Both the position numbers and the translations under genes were made by a program. Shown piece by piece: positions 48,201 to 58,654 of a stretch of 64,000 bases of DNA. Each line of letters opens with the position of its first letter. The stretch's first letter is position 1. The notes under the pieces were generated by a model that was not told where the DNA came from, did no database searches, and saw only the letters and a list, made by a program, of their open reading frames with translations. The stretch is from Trebouxia sp. TZW2008 (Eukaryota; Chlorophyta; Trebouxiophyceae; Trebouxiales; Trebouxiaceae), in contig BDIU01000324.1 of the NCBI GenBank assembly GCA_002118135.1, positions 242,169 to 306,168 on the forward strand, read 5' to 3'.

Positions 48201-49773
48201 TGTGGGCAGTATCAGCAATGAGGTGCCATACGTTGCTATGTGAACGCTGCTGAGCCCTCCTACACCTGTATACTCGTAAACATCACAACAATTGCAACAC
48301 TAAGTTGTCCGGGCTGACAATGCCTGCATTGAACCCTGTGAAGCATGCCTGCCATGGTAAGCTGAAGATGAAGCCATGTCTAAGGAGCAGTAGTCTGTCA
48401 GTGCCATCCATGGATTGCTGCTGCAAATACATGGTGTGCAGTAGCCTCAGCATGTCCTCTTGCTCTATGGGGACAGCAATTCTCTTCTGATAGCTGACAC
48501 TTGGCATCCGACTACACCAGAAGATGTAACATTCATTATAATTGGCAGTCAAGTGCGTGCAGTTCAATACATACATGTCATGCAGTCAGCTAACGCCTCC
48601 TACACCTGAACTTGTGAACGTTGTTATAGGCAAGTGACTGCATGCAGCATCCATACATTGCAGAAGAACACATGTATATCCAGTCAGTTGTCCAAATTTT
48701 CTGTTGGCAATTGACTGAATGGTACGTGCAGACTAAGCAAAAGATCCAAATTTTTTTGAACTTCAGATGCAAAGTTGATGTGCAAAACAATCTGCCGGAA
48801 GTGGCCCCCAGGGTCAAATGATTGCCTGCTTGCAATTGTCAGTAAAGCCAGCTCTAAGCTTGACTGAGCGTGCAAGTGAAGTGAAAAGCATGAAGTGTTA
48901 CCTTGATCAGGCAACATATCTTGGACAATACGCCACATGACAATGAGCATCATGCAACCACCACCAAAGAACTCAGACAGGGCAAATACCATCACCAAAT
49001 ACTGCCCAGGCCTCCCAAGGGCTAATTGACCTGCAGTGCATCATGACATAATCAGGTTCAACATGCATGCATGTGCACAGCTGATCTGACAGACTCATGC
49101 AGTACATCACGTGTAGGTGCAATCAAATGCTTAAAGGTACTTCTAATTTTGCAAAGAAACAACAGGACCACTATCTGTGCAACATGAAGGTCTGCTGCTG
49201 ATGGTGTTTGCAGAACTGCATGCAACAAAGCAGTATTGTCAATATGGCATGTCACCTTGCAAGACCAGCTGCAAAAGCTCACCTAAGGCAGGATAGGTGT
49301 GTGGCTGATGCAAGGGCATCTTGTCAAAAGCGTGCACAATCAGCTTGCCAGAGAGACAGAATAGGCTGGTCGAAGCTGCAAGCGCCCCAAGTCCAATCCA
49401 GCCACTCAAGCGCATGGCATACGGCATGCTGAGCAGTCCAAGGCCAACAAAGATGTTGATCTGTTTGCACCAGTCACAGCTGTGAGCCCTGAAATTGCAT
49501 AAACATAGCAACGTTGTGGACACTTACAAGATTGAACGTGCCCTGCAGGAGTGTGGCTCCGTGTCGCAAACTTGACTCTGAGTCCGTGTCAGTGTTGTCA
49601 CGTCCCACAGCCAAAGGCAGGTCTTCTGGCACATCCACAGCACTGCGTGCGTGAATTAAGTGCATTGTCAGGACACTGCAAATGTGACCCACAGCCTGTG
49701 CAATAGACTTGTAAGGTGCAGAGGCATGCCTCAATAGAGATTCCGTGCTGCTGTTCTCCCCTTCTGCTGCCAT
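45108..49773 (-). CDS. AVT1-like vacuolar amino acid transporter (AAAP family)
   Basis: Membrane permease that moves neutral amino acids across the vacuole in yeast and plants. Minus-strand exons: 49773-49528, 49460-49283, 49030-48902, 48259-48072, 47800-47681, 47355-47110, 46264-46142, 45353-45108; 1,476 nt, 491 aa, all phases fit. The cytosolic N-terminus ends at LLQGTFNL, then the AAAP start INIFVGLGLLSMPYAM. About ten hydrophobic helices follow, with GHSSLPVLRNSM (the family's G-H-x-x-x-P segment), LGYWYFG, and VMSLVGGMCSMCCSLLLPSL. It ends with a helix near VWQNVQDLL and a short tail. Stop at 45108-45110; TTACA (TGTAA on this strand) lies 13 nt beyond. Divergent from TMEM230. Confidence 0.9.
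45465..45600. repeat. ~33-bp minisatellite in transporter intron 7
   Basis: Four to five units of the form catactgaggcatggcatgaa tc.... Intronic. Confidence 0.85.
46186..46452 (-). repeat. Copy of transporter exon 7
   Basis: Exon 7 (46264-46142, minus) is mirrored by a partial copy at about 46370-46452: both contain agctccttgtgcggctgccg and ccaagca.tgcc, then ..cagaat..... and ctctgtgt/atctgtgt. The second copy has lost the GARPGS codons. Confidence 0.85.
46935..47107. repeat. Pentanucleotide minisatellite GGCAA/GGCAG in transporter intron 6
   Basis: About 170 bp of ggcag/ggcaa units including ggcaaggcaaggcaaggcaa. It runs to within 2 bp of the exon 6 donor. Confidence 0.95.
48238..48650 (-). 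repeat. Faded copy of transporter exon 4 acceptor in intron 3
   Basis: The acceptor region of exon 4 (gccctcctacacctg on the plus strand) reappears as cgcctcctacacctg at about 48594, followed by a related aacttgtgaacgttgtt. Weak but consistent with the exon-copy pattern. Confidence 0.55.
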
Positions 49774-50212
49774 TGCGACACTCGATTGCAGGCTGAAGGC
49801 CAAATCAACTGCGCATTTGACCTTTTTGTGTTGCCTCAATGCATTTGTACCACCGTCGTCACACGGAACTGGCCTCAACTGCTGCCAAACGCTAGATCGA
49901 GGCGAACACCAGAAAGGACAGAACACAAGGCACAGATGCAGAGATCTGATTGGGGGTAATCAGTACGAGTCTCGCGGGACGCTCACTGCCCACTTGCCGC
50001 TTGCGCTCGAGCTTGCCGAGGCAAAGTGCGCAGGTGCAGAGCCATGCACGTGCGACAATTGCACGTGCGGTCTTGCAAATTCTTGACAACGCAAAGCTTG
50101 CATGCCAGTGCGGAGGAGCTCTATATTAGGACCTTTAGTCTAATTCTTCACCCGAAATGGTCCTCTGTACATGCCACGCTGAACAGGCCGACGTTGCATC
50201 AGTCGAAAGGTT
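49774..50212. promoter_or_regulatory. CpG-rich divergent promoter, transporter / TMEM230-PIGX
   Basis: Between two opposite start codons. CpG is frequent at 49855-50060 (tcgcgggacgctcactgccc, gcttgcgctcgagcttgccg). No gene is supported in it. Confidence 0.6.
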
Positions 50213-50798
50213 ATGAGCGCTGGATCACAGGCCCGATATAGGCCTGCACGAACCAGCGACCATTCGTATGACGCGCCTGAACACAAGGTAAACGGTCTGT
50301 CGTTCTCAGATGACTGACTCTTGGCACCACTCGCTATTATAAATACATCTTGCCGCTAACCTCACCTTGCACGTCAGGGATATTCAACTGATCTTGGAGA
50401 TCAAGTCCCTGTGCCTGTCAAATCCATTGTCCTGGCGGTCGTGTTGCTCATCGTAGGAAGTACACTATTGACATTGGGCTATCTTCACCTGAAAGGACAT
50501 ATTTACAGCAAGGACGGAGCGGTGCGTTCATATTTGCTCCCGCTCTGCTGAACACCTTGATAGCTGGCGCAGCTGAGCTTCCTGCACCAACACATTAATC
50601 GGTTTGGCAGGGTTGGGGGCTCGTTACATTGGGGACATTGACCTTCATTCCAGGTGACCTGCACTGCTTGAGCAAGGCATTCCACTGAGCTTTGCCTCAG
50701 AACAGGCAGCAACTGCAGGCTTCTACGAAACTCGGATTGCCTATCACAGCTGGCGGGGTCACCAAGGCTTCAGCTACAGCTCGATTCCGACGTATTGA
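50213..50798 (+). CDS. TMEM230: TMEM230-family small membrane protein
   Basis: Two-helix protein of secretory and recycling vesicles in animals, broadly conserved. Exons 50213-50287, 50378-50521, 50611-50653, 50719-50798; 342 nt, 113 aa (human about 120). Phases agree. Seen: a polar N-terminus ending DAPEHK, VPVKSIVLAVVLLIVGS (first helix), LGYLHLKGHIYSKDG, LVTLGTLTFIPGFYETR (second helix with the hallmark FIPGFYETRIAY) and the ending SYSSIPTY. The stop TGA at 50796-50798 precedes the PIG-X ATG by 8 nt, on the same strand and in another frame. The first exon lies downstream of a CpG-rich region. Confidence 0.9.
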
Positions 50799-50806
50799 AG
50801 GTCACA

Positions 50807-51631
50807 ATGCAGATGAGCAGGCTGATGCTAGCGATATTGTTGGCTGGGACATTGCAGACATCTCTAGCAAACGAAGCCAGCATCTTGCAGCAGCAAGAAC
50901 TACAGCACAACGACTTGATGCCAATGCGCAACAAAGCTGCAGCATCTCAATGCTCCATGCTCCCAGATAGTGCTGTGGAGGTTACATTGCAGCATACAGG
51001 CTTTCATGGTCACTTGATATATGCAGTAAACAGCAGCCATATCAGCACATCAGGCAACTGTAACATTACCATTCTACAGCCACTGCCAGCAGGCCTATAT
51101 GCAGACCCATATGAGTTAGATGCCTCAAAAAGTTTCCCCGTCAACCAGATGAAATGCCCATTGCAAGTATCAGCTTTCAAGCTATATGGTTCGGTGGATG
51201 TGGAGAAAATTGAGTCTGCTTGCAGTCAAACGCTATTGTCAGTGTCTGCTAAGCTTGAGATTGCAACAGAGATGCTTCAGAGGCAAGGCAACAAGGCAGA
51301 TGTTAGAGTCTCAATCCCTGTACATGCGCGCTATCCTGCTCCTGCAGAAAAGAGACGGGATGGACTCATGTCTTCACTTGTGGGGTTTTATCATTACCAT
51401 AACATCAAGCCGCCATTGCTGTATGCAGAATGCACACAAGTGTCGAGTCTCATTCCTTGCTTCACAAGCTTTGCAATTCAGCAACATGCGGTTGAGCAAC
51501 TGAAGTGGAAAGTACCAGCTGGGGGCGTGTGGCATACCCAGGCTGTGCAATTTGTCACAGCTAGCATAGCAATCCTGGGCTCAGCTAGCTTAATCAGGAC
51601 AATTTGTCAGCAGCACCAAAAGTTGAGTTGA
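50807..51631 (+). CDS. PIGX: PIG-X (GPI mannosyltransferase I accessory subunit), intronless
   Basis: ER membrane subunit that stabilises PIG-M, which adds the first mannose to GPI anchors. Single exon, 274 aa. First ATG is 50807; another Met follows two codons later. Residues 1-24 form a signal peptide (RLMLAILLAGTLQTSLAN). The luminal domain has family motifs: LPAGLYADPYELDAS, then IPVHARYPAPA. A C-terminal membrane helix (FVTASIAILGSASLI) ends just before a short basic tail, giving the type-I topology expected. It lies 8 nt after the TMEM230 stop and has no visible promoter of its own, so expression from the TMEM230 transcript is inferred. AATAAA occurs about 45 nt past the stop. Confidence 0.88.
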   Translation: MQMSRLMLAILLAGTLQTSLANEASILQQQELQHNDLMPMRNKAAASQCSMLPDSAVEVTLQHTGFHGHLIYAVNSSHISTSGNCNITILQPLPAGLYADPYELDASKSFPVNQMKCPLQVSAFKLYGSVDVEKIESACSQTLLSVSAKLEIATEMLQRQGNKADVRVSIPVHARYPAPAEKRRDGLMSSLVGFYHYHNIKPPLLYAECTQVSSLIPCFTSFAIQQHAVEQLKWKVPAGGVWHTQAVQFVTASIAILGSASLIRTICQQHQKLS

Positions 51632-51906
51632 CTCGTTTTGTTTAGTGTACATGCTATTATGAGCTATCACCCAAAAAGTGCAATAAAAATTGCTGGCTGC
51701 ATCACACACCGACAGTACAAGCCAACCAACCAGTGCACTAAATCAGTGTCAAGTGATTGAAAATTTAAAACACAAGCAGCATATAATATGTCTGGATCAA
51801 TGGCTGCTCCAGTTGTTGCTGCTGGCATTTGACTAGGCTTGTATTGCACATGAACTGAGGACTGCTGCTGGTATCACAATAACCCACAACTTTTTGCATA
51901 GACAGA

Positions 51907-54900
51907 TCAAAATCTGACATCCAAGGCTCTGTCAATTGCATCTTCCTTGTCATGCTCCTGCTGTCTCCTAAGCCTTTCTGCATCTGCTGAGTTGAGAGGA
52001 ATCTGCATTTGAGTAAGGATACTGTGGGCTGAACCATTACTAGGTACAAAGGCTGAGGGTAAATCCAGACACAGTTGGCAGACAAGTGTGCACAGAATTC
52101 TCTCCAACCTTCACAGTCAGTATAGATGGTTCAGGTCAGCACAAGACCGATCTGGACATGGTCGATTGCTACAGAATGTACCTAGCTGGACCTGCTGAGC
52201 CGGTCTGGCATGCTTTTGTAATGAATTGGAATGCAGTGACGCATTCAAGCATTGATCACTGTAAGACTAGTCAACCTTGAGGCCATGAGAAGTGAATCAG
52301 TACCTCCTCATCATCTGAAAAGAGCCTCTTCATTCGAGGCCTAGGAAACTGCTGTCTAGACCGTGATGTGCGCACAGCACCCATTCTTGCCCTGCCTTTG
52401 CCTCTCTCTTTTACAGCAGGCAAGCTGCCTTGCTGGCTGGGAGGGCCTGCAGGGGAACACGCACATGGCACAATTTAGCAATGCATTGCTGCATTGATGC
52501 ATGTGCATGCATGACAAGCATTTTCAACTTCCTTTCCATTGAGCGGATTGAGCCAAAACATCACAACATCCCTGCTTAGCGAAACAAGCTGTCGTTCTGT
52601 GTGATCATGCTGTTATGTCTTACCAGAGCTGCTGCCAAAGTTGTAGGCAGCAAAAGTATCAGATGTGTCTGCAGCTGCAATTGGCTCTGACCTCCAGTCT
52701 GCAAAAGGCCTGTTTTGCCTGCATGATTACATTGCCAGTCACAAAAAGGCAATGCAGCCGTCAGGATCAAGAATGTAAGCAGCGTTGCACAGCAGCCAGC
52801 CAGTTTATACTGTGTCTTTGTATCCATGCTAGGATACACAGAGCCCTTGCAAGACCTTGCCTGTTAGAGCCAAAGTTGTACTCAGGCCTATTGTCAAACA
52901 GCGATGCTGGCTGCATTGCATCTTGATGCCTCTGTGGGATCCTTTGACAGCTGCTATTGCTTCTCTGTGGCTCCTTCATCAGAGTTGCTGCATGCCACAA
53001 GCCAATATAACATAGAATGTCTGAGATGCACAATCACAGGAGGAAGAGCTCATAATACCATGCATTGACATATACCATGTTGCATATTGAAATGTCAAGT
53101 GGCTGCTTGTCAAACATCATGACAGGGTGTGGGGCAGAGCTGATGCACAGACCTAAAGATGTAAGCACTGGACAAGCGTAGACACAAAAGCCAAACAGGT
53201 CACCAAGTTTGGCATTGCTCATACCTGCTTCAGCTTGTCTGATCTCTCTTATCTGCCTTACAGTCACCTCTTCCACATTGCTCCATGCCTTGCCATGCCT
53301 TGACGGCGTGGTGGTCCTCTTGAAGGTGGTTTCAGACAACATACAGCCAGCAAATATAGGTTTGTGTGGCTGTCGAGGGCGCTGCTCAAGTGAAGCATCT
53401 GCGCCTTGGCTATGATGACCAGAGAGTGATGCAGCATTTGCTGACTGCAATGGGCTGTCTGGCTCTTCCACGTGGTAGCTGACTATCTGGTTTGTGTTTG
53501 TCGGCTTAACAGCTTGATGCTTTGGCCTTTGCTGATGCTGAGCACTGTAGGCATCTTGCCCAACTGAAGGCTGCTGCATATGTGCTGCATGCTGCCCATG
53601 ATGCATTGACCCCTCCTCTGGGTACTGGAACAAGTTCTGCGGCAGATTATTGCCTTGCTGAGCTGTGAACGTGTCCAACGCAACTTGTCTGTTGCCTGGC
53701 AAGGGCCTAGCAGGGGCAGGTGGCACAGATATGGCCGCAGCTGTTTGTCCGTGTGAACTGTTGTTAGCAGGAGTAGCGTCTGAGCTGAAGACGCCTGTCT
53801 CACAATGATGCAGCTGAGTAGATGCTGCATTTGAGTCAGCTTGAGTGGCTGGGCTTGCAGTCAATGCCTTCAGTGCTGTCTTCAGTCTAGCCAGTTCTAG
53901 CTCCTGCATGGCAGCAAACAATGAGCTTGTCAAGCAGGTCTTGACATCAATGTGATGCAGAAATTGCAAAGCAGCACTGGCTTGAGCACTTGCAACATTG
54001 GACTGACTGTCGAAGTGTTGAGTCAGCAGTTGAATATGTGATCAGGATTGCCATGAAGCGCCTCACCAGTGAGCGGTTTTCCTGCTTAATTTGAACATGC
54101 TGGCTTTTTAGGCGCTCTGCCTCTTGAAGCTGAGTACACACGCTGCACAACAGTCAGCAGATCAAAAGCTGGCATGACTTTCAGGCGATGTTGAACATTA
54201 TGGGGTAAAATGCATTGAACAGCTAAAGCATGCGCACCATGTCCTGCATTTCTGGACCTGTGTACAGACCGTTTTGAGTGCCTCCTTGGCTTTGACAGTT
54301 TCTGGCAGTGTTGTGATTTGTGCCTTGTCAGCACTGAGCTTTTGCAGACGAAGGTCCTCTTCTACACATGCTTTCTTTTGCTCTGCGCAGCACAAAAGCA
54401 AAGCTTATGACAGAGCGACAGCTTGCTGTCATTGTGACAGAGCATGATTTGCAGCCTCATGATGCACAACTCAGTCATACCTGCTATAGTTGTCTGCAAA
54501 TCATGAGCAGCTTGAATGTGCTGATGGAGAAGCTGGTCTGCAGCCTCCAGTTGCTGCTGCTGCTGGTTATGCTCAGCCTTTTGAGTCTGCAATTGATCCT
54601 CAAGCTGTACAATGGTACTGTCTGAAGTAGTTGAAACGTTCTGCAGCTTCTCTGACTGGAAGCGAGCCTGAAACTTGCTGCAGACTTCAGCGAAAGAGCT
54701 TGTCACATGATGCAGATTCTGCCGTGCAGTTCTGTAGCTGCCCTACAGCAGTTCACTTGTCTTAGCTGAACATTTTTGAATTGAGCCGTACACATGCTGT
54801 AACACCCAAGCAAACCTTGAGCGCAAGCTGCTGCTCAGGCCGCTGGACTTGTTGATCCTGACATGCTTTCAGCGCCTTCAGATCAGCAAGCTGGAGCTGC

Positions 54901-55127
54901 ATGGTGTGTATGGCCGCGATTTCTTGCTTTCGCTGCTGCTCCAACAGCTGTGCTGAGTCACAAGCAGATGTCTGTGCTGTGTGTACGATCTTGACCTGGT
55001 CTCTTGTTTCTTGTACGGCCTGTTCAAGCCGCTGAAGCTCGCTCTGGACTTCAGCCACCTTAGCTGGTAGCTGAGATAGGTCTAAACCGACATTCTTGCC
55101 ATACTTTGTACTGTCTTCGACAGACAT
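51907..55127 (-). CDS. Coiled-coil protein of unknown function
   Basis: I do not recognise the family. Minus-strand exons: 55127-54816, 54742-54481, 54382-54270, 54129-54067, 53903-53225, 52987-52856, 52674-52624, 52446-52304, 52002-51907; 616 aa, all phases fit. If the last donor is ignored, exon 8 ends at its own stop at 52271 (595 aa). Residues 1 to about 250 are heptad-rich (AEVQSELQRLEQAVQE, QLEDQLQTQKAEHNQQ). The large fifth exon is Ser/Gln/His/Pro-rich and disordered, then has a short basic helix (VTVRQIREIRQAEAG). YNFGS occurs twice in consecutive phase-1 exons. The end is basic (GKGRARMG, RPRMKRLF) then DDEE and a helix. A structural, centrosomal or chromosomal role is possible but unproven. 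Confidence 0.7.
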
Positions 55128-56296
55128 GTTAGTGATCAGGTGTGGAGGCCTCTCACTCGAGTTGGTTTATCGTCACGGTACGCGCACAAACAACTCACAA
55201 GTCTTGTATCCAAGTACAACCACTCATGAAACAAACACGTTCAGCAACACATATGCGTATCTTGCGCATGATCTGCATGACCGTGAAGTGCAGTCAATGG
55301 CTTGCTTGATTGAGATGGTGCAGGAAGTCTGAATGCGAAATTGGCCTCACATGAGCTGTGCTGTGAACACTGCTATGCGGCTGTGATGCCAGCAAGGGGC
55401 TTTCCACCTTGTGGTGAGCTCGAGTAGAGTGCACCATTTCGTTTGCCTTTCAGGTTGCCCACAGCTGCATGATCAGCAGCATGCCTCAAGACAGAGAAGT
55501 TTGAAATTTTGCAGCGCCGAATTAGATTGCGGAAATATTCCTTTACACTGTGTTCTCTTGCCTGGGAGCAGCTTTGTCAGGGGCCAGTCAGGACTCAAGC
55601 TTTTCAGTAATAGAAGCACCTGTAGCTGCGGAAAGCTGTTCCTACATTGTCAAGAGCCCTGATTTTCTGAGCAACATTGAGTCCATAAGCAAGGGTAAAG
55701 TCCTTACAACACAGCTGTTTCTTCAATATGTAACAGGCAGCGTTGCGCTAAGAGCTTGCACTGGACAGTCAAGTTACCTTGATTAGCATGTAGGTGTTCA
55801 AGCCAATATGCGGCTCAAACAAAACATAATACCAACAGATTACAGGGCTTGAGCAAAGCAGTGATTTATTCACACAAGCTATCCTAAGCACCGCCACCGA
55901 CATACCCAAAGAATAGCTAGCAGATCCTGCTCTGTCACAGATTTGCACTGATACCAGCAAGATATTGCCAGCATGCTCATGGTGCAAGCAACCATGTCAC
56001 GTTGATATTGACACAATATAAAAGATGGCTTGAACCATGTTGGCAGCTTAACACCGCAGCAATCTACAGACATATCTGTCTGTAACAGAATCACAGCAAC
56101 AGATGGCACTGTTGACGCCGCAGTGCCACGTGCTGAAGCTTGTCGCAACACAGTTCAAGCTTTATTTATCCTGTAAATTGAGTATATTTATCCCTGAACC
56201 ACAAGTTGTGGCCCCTTGAACTCCAGATGGCTCAAAGGTCAGTCCTCAGGCATGTTGGCAGCATTGCAACTAGCTTACAATGTGCTGTTTGATGTA
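55128..56296. other. Region upstream of the coiled-coil gene; one possible small secreted-protein gene
   Basis: Two plus-strand pieces, 55226-55282 and 55526-55786, join in phase to a 105-codon frame: a Met-rich start, a hydrophobic stretch (IFLYTVFSCLGAALS) like a signal peptide, then a polar domain (APVAAESCSYIVKSPDF) ending QSSYLD. No family recognised and the acceptor (gaattag) is weak. From 55787 to 56296 nothing is seen except TTACA at 56275-56279, the poly(A) signal of the arsenite methyltransferase. Confidence 0.3.
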
Positions 56297-58654
56297 TCAG
56301 CAGCAACTGCTTCCACAGCAGTCAGCACTCTGATTCTGCCCCTGACTTGCTGCAGCAACTGCTGAGGGTCCAGTCACGCACTGAAATATGCCATAATGGA
56401 CTGATCTGTCGCCAACAACCTGCAGCAAAACAAGCTTCTTTTTGACCTGAGAGGTAAATTGCAAGCAGATGTACATATCAGCTGGCGAGTTGAATGCATG
56501 TGAGGCTGTCTGTGACTGAGATTGTGCTGGCATGTTGTGTACTGCTATGGGCAATCACAGGCAATGGCAAACAGGCAAAACATTGCAGAAACAGCAAAAC
56601 CTAACAGGCATGTGTGCAGTGCTATAATGGGCTCACAGATACAGAACTGATCAGTTGGCTGTCTGGCTTACATCAAAGCTCTTGGCTAGCCAGCTATGTC
56701 CTTGCTCGCCCACCATTGCTGCAGTGTTGCCACACACAAGCATTGGCTTGCCAGTCACAAAGGTGTGGTGATCATCCAGCTGATAGCTATGCTTGTGCCC
56801 ATCGATGTTGCCCTGCATGCACATCACTGTAAGGCGTCTTTGAAGTATTGATGACCGGTACGGTGTCAAACGCGATGGTGGAACACACACTGATGTGCTG
56901 ACTTCATGTGCATCTCCAAAATGGCATGGTGCATTCATGCGACCTAAACAATGGATCATTGCATGCAGACGCAATACAATGTCTGAGGACGCTTATGACG
57001 CCTGCTTCCACATTGGAACCCAACATCATATCTCAGGCAATGACCTGCTTTCATGTCTAGTCTATTCTCAGCTCAAGGCAATGACCCACCTTGTACACTG
57101 CATACTGGCCATAATCTTCACATAGAGACTCCAGCTGGTCTGGTAGCTTGAATAGCCGGTATGTGATGGAGTAGAACTGAGCATTGCCGACTATATCTGC
57201 AAGCTCAGGATCTGTGACCTGAATTGGGGACTGAGACAGAACTCGAGGATCTGCAAAGCCTGCATCTCTGGCTAGCCTCTTGAAGTCTTCAATGTACAGT
57301 GCTCCAGATATGCATTCTCCCCACAATACCTGGACACACACAAGCTTCAGTTGCTACTGAGAAAGGACCCTAGTAATGTGCAAAGCCTGCATCTTGAGCT
57401 GATTCCTCGAAGTCTTCAATGTACAGTGCACCAGATATGCATTCTCCCCACAGCACCTGAACACATGCAAGCCTCAGTTGCTACTGAGATCCCGCAGGCT
57501 GCTTCTGCTCATAGGTAACCTCCTACTATAATCAGAGCGGATGCCTGACAACAACTTTTTGTTTCATTTTCTGCTGTTTCCTCAGACCCTTTCAGGAGCT
57601 GCCTGTGTCATTGCTCACATCTCAGACTGTGACACAAACTGCAATTGAAAGCAAAGCTACACAAGTGCAGCTGCTGCAAGTGGTGAGCAGATCATGAGTG
57701 CAAGACAGTGCTTCAGCAGATGTCAGCTCTCAAGCAACTGTTGTGTAGAGTGCTGGTGTTGTAGTGTGCTTTTCGTCTCAGCACGCACTGTGGTTCACCC
57801 ATGAAAGCAGAATCGTACGAAGTCAGCTGCTGCAACTGATGACCAAAAATTCGTTGCAACACACTCAACCAAATGTCAGGTATACATGAATTGTTGTGTT
57901 TGTTTCTGATGCTGCGGCGCATGCTTGCTGACCTTGTGCTCCTTGACAGACTGTGGCAGCCGCCTGTCACAGTACACATCGCTGAAGTACAGTTCGCCAC
58001 CTCTTGCAAGCACTCTATACGCCTCTGTGAGGACTCGTCTCTTGTCAGGGCTCAGATTGACCACGCAGTTGCTGATGACAAGGTCAAATGACTCATCTGC
58101 TATGCCTGCCTTGTCCAGGTACTCAAGATGTCCCTTGATGAAGCGCATGTTTGTGTGCTTATACTGAAGCTGTTGGCAGTATGCATCAGCATGTTTCTGT
58201 GAGACCTGCATGGCATTGGCTGTTTGTGACAGAAGATTTGCTTAACAGCATGTTAAGCATAGCCTGTGCAGTGCGGCTTTCACACCTCAATCTGCTCCTG
58301 TGTCATGTCAATCCCGGTCACTTGACCAGGTTCTCCCACCAAATGAGCACAAACATATGCATCCCTGCCGCTGCCGCTGCCAAGATCAAGCACTCTCAGA
58401 CCCTCGATCCCGAGCGGCAGTGGAGCTCCACAACCATAAAATTTGCTTAAAACTTCGTCGGGAACTCGGTTTAGCGCTTTGACGATCTGTGGGTGCGGTC
58501 TGCCGGACGCCGTACATGCGCTAGTTTTCAAGTCTTTGCTGGTTTCCAAAACCTTGCCATAGTAGTCTTGCACGCTGTCGTAGGTGCTGCTTGCTTTGAG
58601 TGTTGACCTGTCGCCAGAAGGTGCCGAACTCGTCGAGCCGTTGCAGCAGGACAT
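56297..58654 (-). CDS. AS3MT: Arsenite S-adenosylmethionine methyltransferase (ArsM/AS3MT)
   Basis: Methylates As(III) with SAM to mono-, di- and trimethyl species. Minus-strand exons: 58654-58286, 58205-57933, 57329-57090, 56812-56672, 56419-56297; 1,146 nt, 381 aa, all phase 0. SAM motif I is VLDLGSGSGRDAY. The four conserved arsenic-binding cysteines are all present: KTSACTA, FYGCGAPLP, VISNCVVNL and WGECISGALY. Other family blocks: LSPDKRRVLTEAYRVLARGG, ELYFSDVY. The C-terminus ends with a Cys-rich tail (ADCCGSSCC), common in algal ArsM proteins. Divergent from EFG1. A copy of the exon with the fourth cysteine lies in intron 2. Confidence 0.95.
57366..57465 (-). repeat. Duplicate of arsenite methyltransferase exon 3 start
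   Basis: Reading on the minus strand this copy has its own acceptor (cag|gtgctg) and encodes VLWGECISGALYIEDF, then diverges and meets a stop soon after. It lies just upstream of the functional exon 3 (57329-57090). Confidence 0.92.

Noticed and set aside
52271..52303. Alternative end of the coiled-coil gene at the exon 8 stop
   Set aside because: Kept only as a variant: the frame at 52002-51907 is protein-like, joins in phase and gives a better helix-forming end.
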